From the NCBI GenBank assembly GCA_017305555.1, contig JAFKKM010000032.1, positions 1 through 64,000 on the forward strand: DNA of 64,000 bases, in the 5' to 3' direction. Positions 17,999-26,082 of the stretch are shown here, piece by piece. The translations under genes and the position numbers were made by a program. How positions within the stretch are numbered: position 1 is the stretch's first letter; each line of letters begins with the position of its first letter. This stretch comes from Hyphomicrobiales bacterium (lineage in GTDB: Bacteria > Pseudomonadota > Alphaproteobacteria > Rhizobiales > Xanthobacteraceae). Below the pieces are notes generated by a model, which did not search any database, was not told the origin of the DNA, and worked only from the letters and a program-made list of their open reading frames with translations.

Positions 17999-19336
17999 AT
18001 GGCCGAGCGGAAACAGACAGCGACGCAATCTCTCTTCTCCGCCGCCGGGCTGGAGCAGGATGCGCCGCGTCCGCTGCCGGAGCGGCTGCGGCCGCGCAAG
18101 CTCGCCGACGTGGTGGGGCAGGATCACGTCCTCGGCCCCGACGGCGCGCTGACGCGGATGCTGGAAACCCGCACACTGGGCTCGCTGATCTTCTGGGGGC
18201 CGCCCGGCACCGGCAAGACCACGGTGGCGCGGCTGTTGGCAGATGCAACCGAACTGCACTTCGAGCAGATTTCGGCAGTGTTCTCCGGCGTCGCCGATCT
18301 CAAGAAGGTGTTCGACGCGGCGCGCGCGCGGCGTGAGACCGGCACCGGCACGCTGCTGTTCGTCGACGAGGTGCATCGCTTCAACCGCGCGCAGCAGGAT
18401 TCGTTTCTGCCGGTGATGGAAGACGGCACTGTGGTGCTGGTCGGCGCCACCACCGAGAACCCGTCGTTCGAACTCAACGCGGCGTTGCTATCGCGCGCGC
18501 GCGTGCTGGTGTTTCATTCGCTCGATGTCGATGCCATCGGAAAACTGTTCGCGCACGCCGAACGTCTTGAAGGCAGACCGTTGCCGCTCGATGCGGAGGC
18601 GCGCGCTGCGCTGGTGCGGATGGCCGACGGCGACGGCCGTGCCGCGCTGACGCTTGTTGAGGAAGTGTGGCGCTCGGCGCGTGCGGGTGAGACGTTCAAT
18701 GCGGCGCAGTTGCAGGACATCCTGCAACGCCGCGCGCCGATCTACGACAAGTCGGCGGATGGCCACTACAACCTGATCTCGGCGCTGCATAAATCGGTGC
18801 GCGGCTCCGATCCCGACGCGGCGCTGTATTATCTCGCACGCATGTTCGACGCCGGCGAAGATCCGTTGTTTCTGGCGCGGCGCGTGGTGCGGATGGCAGT
18901 GGAGGATATCGGCCTCGCCGATCCGCAGGCGCTGGTGATCTGCAACGCCGCCAAGGATGCCTATGATTTTCTCGGCTCGCCGGAAGGCGAACTGGCGATC
19001 GCGCAGGCGGTGATCTATCTCGCCACGGCGCCGAAATCCAACGCCGCTTACAAGGCGTTCGGCGCAGCGATGCGCACGGCGAAGGAGGCGGGCTCGTTGC
19101 TGCCGCCGAAGCACATTCTCAACGCGCCGACCAAACTGATGAAGTCCGAAGGCTACGGCGGCGGCTATCAGTACGATCACGACACGCCGGACGCATTCTC
19201 GGGGCAGGATTACTTTCCGGAGGCGCTCGGTCGCCAGACCTTCTACAATCCGCCGGATCGCGGTTTCGAGCGCGAAATCCGCAAGCGGCTGGATTACTGG
19301 GCCAAGCTACGACGAGACAAGGCGCGCGGCGCATGA
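17999..19336 (+). CDS. rarA: replication-associated recombination protein A (RarA/MgsA)
   Basis: RarA is an AAA+ ATPase that acts at stalled replication forks and interacts with SSB. The 445-residue product has an N-terminal SQS-type tail, RPRKLADVVGQDHVLG (about 30-45), Walker A GPPGTGKTT (about 65-73), Walker B LLFVDEVHR (about 118-126), sensor 1 GATTENPSF and the C-terminal tetramerisation region. The ATG at 17999 is chosen; an in-frame ATG at 17984 lies within the palindromic repeat. The stop overlaps the next gene by 4 bases (ATGA). Confidence 0.95.
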   Translation: MAERKQTATQSLFSAAGLEQDAPRPLPERLRPRKLADVVGQDHVLGPDGALTRMLETRTLGSLIFWGPPGTGKTTVARLLADATELHFEQISAVFSGVADLKKVFDAARARRETGTGTLLFVDEVHRFNRAQQDSFLPVMEDGTVVLVGATTENPSFELNAALLSRARVLVFHSLDVDAIGKLFAHAERLEGRPLPLDAEARAALVRMADGDGRAALTLVEEVWRSARAGETFNAAQLQDILQRRAPIYDKSADGHYNLISALHKSVRGSDPDAALYYLARMFDAGEDPLFLARRVVRMAVEDIGLADPQALVICNAAKDAYDFLGSPEGELAIAQAVIYLATAPKSNAAYKAFGAAMRTAKEAGSLLPPKHILNAPTKLMKSEGYGGGYQYDHDTPDAFSGQDYFPEALGRQTFYNPPDRGFEREIRKRLDYWAKLRRDKARGA

Positions 19337-20052
19337 GACGGGATCGGATGCAGATGATGGGACGTTCGGTGGGGTTATTGATCGGGCTCATGCTGTGTAT
19401 GGTTTCGAGCCTTGCGCAAGCCGAGACGGTCGAAGTTGCGCCCGGCGTGCAGGTGACCAAGACGACCTTCAAGGCGCCTGCCGACGAACAGCCGTTCTAT
19501 GGCTTCACGGCGAAGACGGCGGGGCCACGTGCGGCTGACGAGAAACTTTTGTCCGATCTGATTGCGACGGCGGGTTCGCGCGAACAGGCGTTCGAGGCCG
19601 TCACCCTTCGCGGCTGGAAAGCCATTCAAGGCGGCCGTGCCGTCGAGGCCGCCAAGCGATTCAACCAGGCCTGGCTGTTGATGCCGGAGCGCAGCGCCGT
19701 CTATCACGGGCTGGCAATGGTGACGCAGATGCGTTTCAACGATCTCGCCTTCGCCGATGAGCTGTTCAGGCAGGCCTACAAGCAGCCGCATCCGCTGAAG
19801 GCGCTCAATTCCGACTACGGCCGGTTGCTGCTGATGCAGAAGCGTTATCGCGACGCGCAGCCGGTGCTGGAGAAAGCGGTTGTCGACACCGCCGATTTCG
19901 GCGACGCTTGGGCGTATCTCGCCTTCGCTAAGTTGCAGAATGGCGACAAGGCGGGCGCGTGTGTCGATGCCTCCGAAGCGCGTAAGCGAAAACCCTCTCG
20001 CAGCACGGTGCGGGATCTGGCGCATATCGAGAAAGACGCCAAATGCAATTAG
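19333..20052 (+). CDS. secreted TPR-like protein of unknown function
   Basis: The 239-residue product has a hydrophobic signal peptide (about 10-31, ending AQA). Residues 85-235 are helical with repeated patterns such as GRAVEAAKRFNQAWLLMPE and GDAWAYLAFAKLQNGDKAGAC, which look like three to four degenerate tetratricopeptide repeats. It overlaps rarA by 4 bases and is followed 10 bases later by the pseudouridine synthase gene, so the three are probably co-transcribed. The function is unknown; TPRs suggest a protein partner in the periplasm. Confidence 0.75.
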   Translation: MRRDRMQMMGRSVGLLIGLMLCMVSSLAQAETVEVAPGVQVTKTTFKAPADEQPFYGFTAKTAGPRAADEKLLSDLIATAGSREQAFEAVTLRGWKAIQGGRAVEAAKRFNQAWLLMPERSAVYHGLAMVTQMRFNDLAFADELFRQAYKQPHPLKALNSDYGRLLLMQKRYRDAQPVLEKAVVDTADFGDAWAYLAFAKLQNGDKAGACVDASEARKRKPSRSTVRDLAHIEKDAKCN

Positions 20053-20062
20053 AGGCAACAGC

Positions 20063-21331
20063 ATGAGCCGTCGCGTCAAACGCCCGCTCGCCAAGAAATC
20101 CGAACGCGCGAAATCCGCGCGCGGGGGCAAGAAAGTTAGCGGCCGCAAGTCCGCTCCCCTCTCTCCGCGCAGCGAAGCGAAGCGGCGGGGCGGCGAGGGC
20201 GAGTTCAGCTCGCGGCGTCACCCTGAGGCGCGAGGCGTTTCTCACGCCGAGCCGCGAAGGACGACGACATCATCCGTCGAGACGCGCAAGAAAGAGCGCG
20301 CGCCTCAGGACGACGCTGCATCCAGGCAGGACACGCCGCTGCCGACCAAGGTGCAGACCGTGATCGTCACCGCCGACGAGAACAACATGCGCGTCGATCG
20401 GTTTCTCGAACATCGGTTTCCAGGCCTGTCGTTCTCGCACATCCAGCGCATCGTGCGGAAAGGCGAGTTGCGCATCAACGGCAAGCGCGCCGACAGCAAG
20501 GATCGTCTTGAGGAAGGGCAGAGCGTGCGCATTCCGCCGCTCAAGCTCGACGCTCCGAAAATCGCGCAGGTCTCCGAGGCGCAGCAGAAGACGCTCGATG
20601 CGCTGAAGGCGATGACGCTCTATGAAGACGCCGACGTCATGGTGCTGAACAAGCCGGCGGGACTTGCGGTGCAGGGCGGCTCCGGCATGACGCGGCACGT
20701 CGACCAGATGCTGGAGGCGATGCGCGATGCCAAGGGGCAGAAGCCGCGTCTGGTGCATCGGCTCGATCGTGAAACCTCGGGGTGTCTGCTGATCGCCAAG
20801 ACGCGCTTCGCGGCTTCGGCGCTGACCGGCGCGTTCCGCCATCGCTCGGCACGCAAGATTTACTGGGCGCTGGTAGCCGGCGTGCCGAAGCCGAAGCAGG
20901 GCCGCATCTCCACCTATCTCGCCAAGGAGGAGAACGAAGAAGAGTCCATCATGCGCATCGCCGCCCACGGCGACGAGGGCGCGAGCCACGCGGTGACTTA
21001 CTACGCGGTGGTGGAAACCTCGGCGCAGAAACTCGCTTGGGTGTCGCTGAAGCCGGTGACGGGACGCACACATCAATTGCGCGCGCACATGGCGCATATC
21101 GATCACGCTATCATCGGCGATCCGAAATACTTCAACAAGGAGAACTGGCAGTTGCCGGGCGGTATCCAGAACCGGTTGCATCTGTTGGCGCGTCGCATCG
21201 TGATTCCGCATCCGCGCGGCGGAGTGATCGACGCCACCGCGCCGCTGCCGCCGCATATGTTGCAATCGTGGAACCTGCTCGGGCTGGAAGCGGATCGTTT
21301 CGATCCGATCGAGCACGCGCCGGAGGAATGA
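20063..21331 (+). CDS. RluC/RluD-type 23S rRNA pseudouridine synthase with basic N-terminal extension
   Basis: The enzyme converts uridine to pseudouridine in RNA. Residues 95-165 hold an S4 RNA-binding domain and residues 185-410 the catalytic domain, with the diagnostic RLDRETSG (233-240; catalytic Asp235) and GRTHQLRAHM. Residues 1-95 are an unusual basic, low-complexity extension; 54-82 are coded by a segment flanked by the inverted repeats CCTGAGGCGCG (20222-20232) and CGCGCCTCAGG (20299-20309), and so look like an absorbed palindromic repeat. Family members are usually about 320 residues. RluC/D-type specificity cannot be separated here. Confidence 0.93.
   Translation: MSRRVKRPLAKKSERAKSARGGKKVSGRKSAPLSPRSEAKRRGGEGEFSSRRHPEARGVSHAEPRRTTTSSVETRKKERAPQDDAASRQDTPLPTKVQTVIVTADENNMRVDRFLEHRFPGLSFSHIQRIVRKGELRINGKRADSKDRLEEGQSVRIPPLKLDAPKIAQVSEAQQKTLDALKAMTLYEDADVMVLNKPAGLAVQGGSGMTRHVDQMLEAMRDAKGQKPRLVHRLDRETSGCLLIAKTRFAASALTGAFRHRSARKIYWALVAGVPKPKQGRISTYLAKEENEEESIMRIAAHGDEGASHAVTYYAVVETSAQKLAWVSLKPVTGRTHQLRAHMAHIDHAIIGDPKYFNKENWQLPGGIQNRLHLLARRIVIPHPRGGVIDATAPLPPHMLQSWNLLGLEADRFDPIEHAPEE
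20222..20309. repeat. palindromic element inside the pseudouridine synthase reading frame
   Basis: Inverted repeats CCTGAGGCGCG and CGCGCCTCAGG bound an 88-base segment rich in CGAG and CGAAGGA, like the intergenic palindromes common in Bradyrhizobiaceae. It is read through in frame as residues 54-82 of the pseudouridine synthase, in its non-conserved N-terminal part. Confidence 0.7.
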
Positions 21332-21370
21332 GATCTTGTGCTTCGTCGCCGGCGTCACGACCTATCGGAG

Positions 21371-21682
21371 ATGAAATGCCTGTCGATCATGATGCTTGGC
21401 GTCGTGCTGGCGATGGCGCTGCCGGGTGGCGTCGCAACCGCGCAATTGTTCGGCCCCAATGTGACGCCATCGAATCCGCCGCCGCCACCTCCACCGCCGC
21501 CACCGAAGATCGAGGTGCCGGTAGTGCCGAAGCTCGATGCGCCGCCGCGAGCGCCGAAGGCGCGGGGATCGCGGCGCGGCTCGTTCGGCGATCGGGTTAT
21601 CGATTGCCTGCATCAGGGTGCGGCCGCGGGATTGCCGCCGGGCGAGCGCGACGCTTATTCGCGCGCTTGCGCCAACCAGTGA
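21371..21682 (+). CDS. small secreted Pro-rich protein
   Basis: About 103 residues. A signal peptide (about 1-25, cleavage near ATA/Q) is followed by a polyproline stretch of eleven residues, a basic linker with Pro and Lys, and a short C-terminal segment GDRVIDCLHQGAAAGLPPGERDAYSRACANQ with two Cys. Several starts are possible: ATG 21371 (with GGAG directly before it), GTG 21338 (behind GGAGG at 21322-21326) or ATG 21386. It lies between the pseudouridine synthase and ATP12 genes on the same strand. No function is recognised. Confidence 0.65.
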   Translation: MKCLSIMMLGVVLAMALPGGVATAQLFGPNVTPSNPPPPPPPPPPKIEVPVVPKLDAPPRAPKARGSRRGSFGDRVIDCLHQGAAAGLPPGERDAYSRACANQ

Positions 21683-21697
21683 AAGACGGACTTCGCC

Positions 21698-22477
21698 ATG
21701 CGTGAACTGTTCGAAGACGTTGCCGCCAATGGCGCCCTCGATCCGCAGGAGGCGGTTCGTCAGACCTCGCGCGCGCCGCAACGCAAGCGCTTCTATAAAT
21801 CCGCCGCCATCGAGGAGACCGATGCCGGCTTCGCGATCGTGCTCGACGGCAAGCCGGTGCGGACGCCGACCGGGGAGCGGTTGACCGCGTCGACGCGCGC
21901 CATCGCGCAGGCCATCGTCGAGGAGTGGAATGCGCAAGGCGAATTCATCGATCCGATGACCATGCCGTTGACGCGGCTCGCCAACAGCATCGTCGCCGGC
22001 GTGATCGGCCGTGTCGATGCAGTGCGCGCCGATGTCGCCAAGTACTTCGAGTCCGATCTTCTATTCTATCGCGCCGCGCATCCTGAGGCGCTGGTGGCGC
22101 GCGAGGGCGAGCACTGGGACCCGGTGCTGTTCTGGGCCGCCGATGAACTCGGCGCGCGCTTTGTGTTGGCGGAAGGCATCGTGCACGTGCGCCAGCCCGA
22201 AGCTGCCGTGGCGGCCGCGACGGCTGCGCTGCCGGACGATCCATGGCTGATCGCGGCGCTGCATATCGTCACCACGATCACGGGTTCGGCGCTGTTGGCG
22301 CTGGCGCTGTCGCGCAGCGCGCGCACGGCGGATGAAGTATGGGCGGCGGCGCATGTCGACGAGGACTGGAACATCGCGCAATGGGGTGCCGACGCCGAGG
22401 TGATGGCGCGGCGCAATGTGCGGTTGCGCGACTTCCGCGCCGCAGCTTTCGTGTTTGAGGCCCGGGGCGTGCCGTAG
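21698..22477 (+). CDS. ATP12-family chaperone for F1-ATPase assembly
   Basis: The 259-residue product contains RKRFYKSAAIEE, DGKPVRTPTGERL and the W-NAQGEFIDPMTMPLTRLANS segment, all typical of ATP12. ATP12 binds the F1 alpha subunit during ATP synthase assembly in mitochondria; the alphaproteobacterial form is the presumed ancestor. The segment HWDPVLFW-ELGARF (about 145-160) and the C-terminal helices are also present. It starts 15 bases after the Pro-rich protein gene and is the last gene of the group from rarA onward. Confidence 0.92.
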   Translation: MRELFEDVAANGALDPQEAVRQTSRAPQRKRFYKSAAIEETDAGFAIVLDGKPVRTPTGERLTASTRAIAQAIVEEWNAQGEFIDPMTMPLTRLANSIVAGVIGRVDAVRADVAKYFESDLLFYRAAHPEALVAREGEHWDPVLFWAADELGARFVLAEGIVHVRQPEAAVAAATAALPDDPWLIAALHIVTTITGSALLALALSRSARTADEVWAAAHVDEDWNIAQWGADAEVMARRNVRLRDFRAAAFVFEARGVP

Positions 22478-22543
22478 CCGAAAAGTTAACGAGAGGTTTA
22501 GAGGCGTGGGGTTAGTCTGCGGCGGCAACAGGACAGCCGCAGC

Positions 22544-24190
22544 ATGGCGATCTCGATCAATCCGATTTTCCCGGTCATTGCCGCGCAGGGCGTGCCGGCC
22601 GACGTGGTGCTGCAACCTGGTACCGTGATCGACGCGCAGGTGCTCAAACTGCTCGCCAACAACGCGGTGCGGATCGCCATCGCCAATCTCTCCATCGAGG
22701 TGATGTCGGAAATCCCGTTGCAGGTCGGGCAGACTTTGCAACTCGCGGTGTCGCAGACGCCGGACGGCATCCGGCTCGCGGTCCTCGGACAACCGCCTGC
22801 ATCAACCACTGCTCCTTCGCTTGCACCGGCCGACACGGTGACGATTGCGTCCGACATACCGGTGAATGCCGTTGCGAAGCCGGCCGCGTCCGCGCCGTTG
22901 TCGCAGCAGGGATTGACGGCGCTGCAAGCGCTCGCGGTGTCGGCGGCGGCGCAATCGGCCGCGACGAAGCAAGCCGGCTTGTCGCAATTGTTCGCCGACG
23001 TGCAGACGGCGGCTTTGTCGGGCAGCCTGCCGCCGCACCTGCAGCAGGCGGCCGCGCAACTGCTGGCGCGGCGGCCATCGCTCGATGGCGCGCTGTCCGG
23101 CAATGACATCAAGGCGGGGTTGCAGAATTCCGGCCTGCTGCTGGAGCGCATGTTATCAACGGGAGCGGCGCTGCCAACGACCGGTGGCGCGATGCTGGAC
23201 CTGAAAGCCGCGCTGCTTGTGTTCAAGCAGATGCTCTCGCTGCAACTCGATCAGGTGGCCAAACCGGAAACCGCGTCGCAGCCCGCACCGAATGCGCAAG
23301 CGGCATCGACAGCGACTGCGCCGGAAGCGGCGGCGGCATTGGGACGCACCGCATCACCGTCGTTGATGCCGGACCTCGACGTGCAGGAAATCCTGTTGCC
23401 GCAGGCGCGGGTGCCGGTCGCCGAGGATATCACGCGCGCGGGCGCGCGCTTCGCCGCCGCGCCCGGTATGACGAGCGCACCGCTGGACGCGGTCACCGCG
23501 AAACTCGCGCTCAACCTGTTGCAGGAAGCCGCGACAACACCGGACGGCACGCCGCGTTCGGCATCCGCCGCGACGGCGGTGGACGTTGCAGATGAGGCGG
23601 TGCTGGTTCGCACCAACGTACCACCGCCGCCAATGCGCGGCGCGTCGCCCGCAGCCCAAGCAGTGGCGGTGGCTTCGCTTGCAGGCAATGCATCGGCCTC
23701 CGAGGTGATGCATCGGCTGCACGACGACACTGATGCCGCCATCGCGCGCACCACCTTGTTGCAGATCGCCTCACTGCCGGACCGCGCCGACACAACGGCG
23801 ATGCGCAACGATCCCGCCGTGCCGCGCTGGCATTTCGAGATTCCGTTCGCGACGTCGATGGGCACCGCGGTGGCGCAGTTCGAAATCGCGCGCGAGGGCG
23901 GCAGCAATGAGGTCGAAGCCGCCAAGCGGGTCTGGCGTGCGCGGTTCTCGCTCGATGTCGAGCCGGCGGGACCGGTTCACGCGGTGGTGTCGCTGAGTGG
24001 TGAGACGACGTCGGTGCGGATGTGGGCGGAGCGACCCGCCACCGCCGGTCAGTTGCGCGCCGGTGTGGGCCAACTCAGCCAGGCGCTGAGCCGCGCCGAG
24101 CTCAAGCCCGGCGACATCGTCGTCCGCGACGGCGCGCCGCCGCAGACCGCCGCCGCGCAAGCCGGGCATTTCCTCGATCGGGCGTCGTGA
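22544..24190 (+). CDS. FliK-like hook-length control domain protein
   Basis: The 548-residue protein has an N-terminal 100-residue region (with QPGTVIDAQVLKLL and VQVGQTLQLAVS-like segments), a long Ala/Pro/Thr-rich linker and a C-terminal domain (about 425-545, RWHFEIPFATSMGTAVAQFEI, then VVSLSGETTSVRMWAER) that matches the FliK C-terminal domain that switches the flagellar export gate. Its stop overlaps the following FhlB-like gene by one base (TGATG). FliK normally measures hook length; here no other hook or export gene lies nearby, so an orphan or moonlighting role is possible. The match is to the family only. Confidence 0.75.
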   Translation: MAISINPIFPVIAAQGVPADVVLQPGTVIDAQVLKLLANNAVRIAIANLSIEVMSEIPLQVGQTLQLAVSQTPDGIRLAVLGQPPASTTAPSLAPADTVTIASDIPVNAVAKPAASAPLSQQGLTALQALAVSAAAQSAATKQAGLSQLFADVQTAALSGSLPPHLQQAAAQLLARRPSLDGALSGNDIKAGLQNSGLLLERMLSTGAALPTTGGAMLDLKAALLVFKQMLSLQLDQVAKPETASQPAPNAQAASTATAPEAAAALGRTASPSLMPDLDVQEILLPQARVPVAEDITRAGARFAAAPGMTSAPLDAVTAKLALNLLQEAATTPDGTPRSASAATAVDVADEAVLVRTNVPPPPMRGASPAAQAVAVASLAGNASASEVMHRLHDDTDAAIARTTLLQIASLPDRADTTAMRNDPAVPRWHFEIPFATSMGTAVAQFEIAREGGSNEVEAAKRVWRARFSLDVEPAGPVHAVVSLSGETTSVRMWAERPATAGQLRAGVGQLSQALSRAELKPGDIVVRDGAPPQTAAAQAGHFLDRAS

Positions 24191-24462
24191 TGAATGTCGC
24201 GGACACATTGAAAGACCAACTCGCAATCGCGCTGGAATACGATCATTCCGGCGCGCCGCGCGTGGTGGCGAAGGGGCGTGGCGCGCTTGGCGAGAAGATC
24301 GTCGAGGTGGCAAAGGCGCACGATATCCCCATCGAGGAAAACGAGGTGCTCGCCGGCGCACTCGCCCATATCGAACTGGGTGACGAGATTCCGGCGGAGC
24401 TTTACAAGGCGGTGGCCGAGGTGCTGGTGTTCGTGCTGCGGCTGTCGGGTCGCGTGCGCTGA
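24190..24462 (+). CDS. FhlB-like protein (FlhB cytoplasmic-domain homologue)
   Basis: A 90-residue protein that corresponds to the cytoplasmic domain of FlhB/YscU-type export switches: ALEYDHSGAPRVVAKGRGALGEKIVEVAKAHDIPIEENEVLAGALAHIELGDEIP is the family pattern. It lacks the membrane part and the NPTH self-cleavage motif, as FhlB-type proteins do. It begins within the stop codon of the FliK-like gene, so the two are made together; FliK and FlhB domains interact in flagellar systems, which supports a linked role. Confidence 0.85.
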   Translation: MNVADTLKDQLAIALEYDHSGAPRVVAKGRGALGEKIVEVAKAHDIPIEENEVLAGALAHIELGDEIPAELYKAVAEVLVFVLRLSGRVR

Positions 24463-24539
24463 ACCTCTTGCGATGTTAGCCATCGTTTGACCACGATGCG
24501 GTTGAAAGTCGCAGCCCTCACGTCGAACCGGATGATCCC

Positions 24540-25373
24540 ATGCTCAATCGCCGTCACGCGCTCGCTTGTCTCGCCGCTGTTGCCTTGCCGCGTGTCGCGC
24601 GTGCCGACGTCGCTCCGCAGCGGAGCGAAATACGCGACAGTCTTGCCAAGCGTTTTACCGAGGCAGGCACGGCCGGCACATTCGTCGGCTACAAGACCGA
24701 CGATTATCTGATCATCGCCAGCGATCCGACACGCTCCGGCGAAGCGATTCTGCCGGCCTCGACGTTTAAGATTCCGAACTCCGTTATTGCGCTGGATACC
24801 GGCGTCGTTGTCGATCCCGACAAGGACGTGTTCAAGTGGGACGGCGTGACGCGTGCTTTCCCCGACTGGAATAAGGATCACACACTGCGCTCGGCGATCG
24901 CGGCGTCGGCGGTGCCGGTCTATCAGGAGATCGCACGGCGCATCGGCGAGGAGCGGATGCAGAAGTACGTCAATCTGCTCGACTACGGTAACAGGAACAT
25001 CGGCGGCGGCATCGACAAGTTCTGGCTCACCGGCGAGATGCGAATCGATCCGATCCAGCAGATCGATTTTCTCGATCGGCTGCGGCGCGGCGCGCTGCCG
25101 GTCGCCAAGCGCAGTCAGGACCTGACGCGCGATATCCTGCCGGTGGAGAAGGCAGGGGAGGCGGTGATCCGCTACAAGACCGGGCTGATCGGCGTCGACG
25201 ATCACACCGAGGTGGGCAAGGTGCGCCCGTCGATCGGCTGGCTGGTCGGCTGGGCCGAGAAGGCCGGACAGCAGACTGTGTTCGCCCTCAACCTCGACAT
25301 CCGCGAACCGCGCCACACCGCCGCGCGAATGACGCTGACGAAACAACTGCTCGGTGATATCGGCGCGATTTAA
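24540..25373 (+). CDS. class D (OXA-type) beta-lactamase
   Basis: The 277-residue protein has a signal peptide (about 1-22) and every motif of class D serine beta-lactamases: the catalytic STFK (Ser74, Lys77), SAV (Ser123), YGN (149-151) and KTG (213-215), plus WLVGW further on. Class D enzymes hydrolyse penicillins, some also carbapenems; the spectrum cannot be judged here. Length is normal. It looks chromosomal: neighbours are housekeeping genes, no insertion sequence or integron is seen, and the base composition is like the surroundings. It may have a physiological role in cell-wall turnover or resistance. Confidence 0.93.
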   Translation: MLNRRHALACLAAVALPRVARADVAPQRSEIRDSLAKRFTEAGTAGTFVGYKTDDYLIIASDPTRSGEAILPASTFKIPNSVIALDTGVVVDPDKDVFKWDGVTRAFPDWNKDHTLRSAIAASAVPVYQEIARRIGEERMQKYVNLLDYGNRNIGGGIDKFWLTGEMRIDPIQQIDFLDRLRRGALPVAKRSQDLTRDILPVEKAGEAVIRYKTGLIGVDDHTEVGKVRPSIGWLVGWAEKAGQQTVFALNLDIREPRHTAARMTLTKQLLGDIGAI

Positions 25374-25419
25374 GGCCCCACCCGAGCCGTCATTGCCAGC
25401 ACCGGATCGGCCCATCAGC

Positions 25420-25502
25420 CGTCATTGCGAGCGAAGCGAAGCAAACCAGTCCTTGCTTCAAGAGTCTGGATTGCTTCGTCGCTGTCGCTCCTCGCAATGA
25501 CG
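25420..25502. repeat. palindromic repeat family A, copy 2
   Basis: Starts CGTCATTGCGAGCGAAGCG and ends CTCGCAATGACG, with CTGGATTGC inside, like the copy at 9333-9416. It lies between the beta-lactamase gene and the converging DUF4260 gene. Confidence 0.9.
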
Positions 25503-25521
25503 GCAATTAAAGCCTTCGGGA

Positions 25522-25932
25522 CTAACCTTGCGCCGCCTTGCCGATACGGCCGAGGTGGGTGAAGCCGAATCCGGCGTCGTATTTCAAGCCGAAGCCGAGT
25601 GCCCGATCGATCCCGATATGGGCCATCCAGATCATTGAGATCGACAGCGTCAGCGGTAGCGCCATGCCGAATCCGACGAAGGAGAGGATCAGCGGCAGCA
25701 TGTAAGTGTGCATGGCGTTGTAGAACGCCGCCCCCGCGCGTGGACCAGCCAGATAGGCGAGGAAGCTGAGGTCCGGGACAAAGAACAGCGCCGCATAGAT
25801 CCACCAGGAGCCGCCCCAGACGCCGTAGAGCACGGTCATGCCGACGAACAGCGTCACCCCCTCGATTCGCAGCAGGGTTCGCACCCCGCCGGTGGTTTCC
25901 CCGGCGGCGGCTTCACTGGGGGGCGTGGTCAT
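25522..25932 (-). CDS. DUF4260-type membrane protein
   Basis: A 136-residue protein with three to four hydrophobic segments (about 25-48, 52-66, 75-105) and the segments VPDLSFLAYLAGPRAGAAFYNAMHTY and WMAHIGIDRALGFGLKY, which match the DUF4260 family of small inner-membrane proteins. The family has no assigned function. It is a single gene, facing the beta-lactamase and divergent from pccB. Confidence 0.8.
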   Translation of the reverse strand: MTTPPSEAAAGETTGGVRTLLRIEGVTLFVGMTVLYGVWGGSWWIYAALFFVPDLSFLAYLAGPRAGAAFYNAMHTYMLPLILSFVGFGMALPLTLSISMIWMAHIGIDRALGFGLKYDAGFGFTHLGRIGKAAQG

Positions 25933-26082
25933 GGGCTGTCTCCGTCAAAAAAGCTGGAAGCTGCAACATAGGCATCTTTGCCCGGTTTTGCATGATTTCC
26001 CCGGTTTCCATACCGGAAAACAGCGTGTTAGAAAGTCCCGGCGACACCGGGGCCGCGCGCCCCGCATTGATGGCTGGGACCT

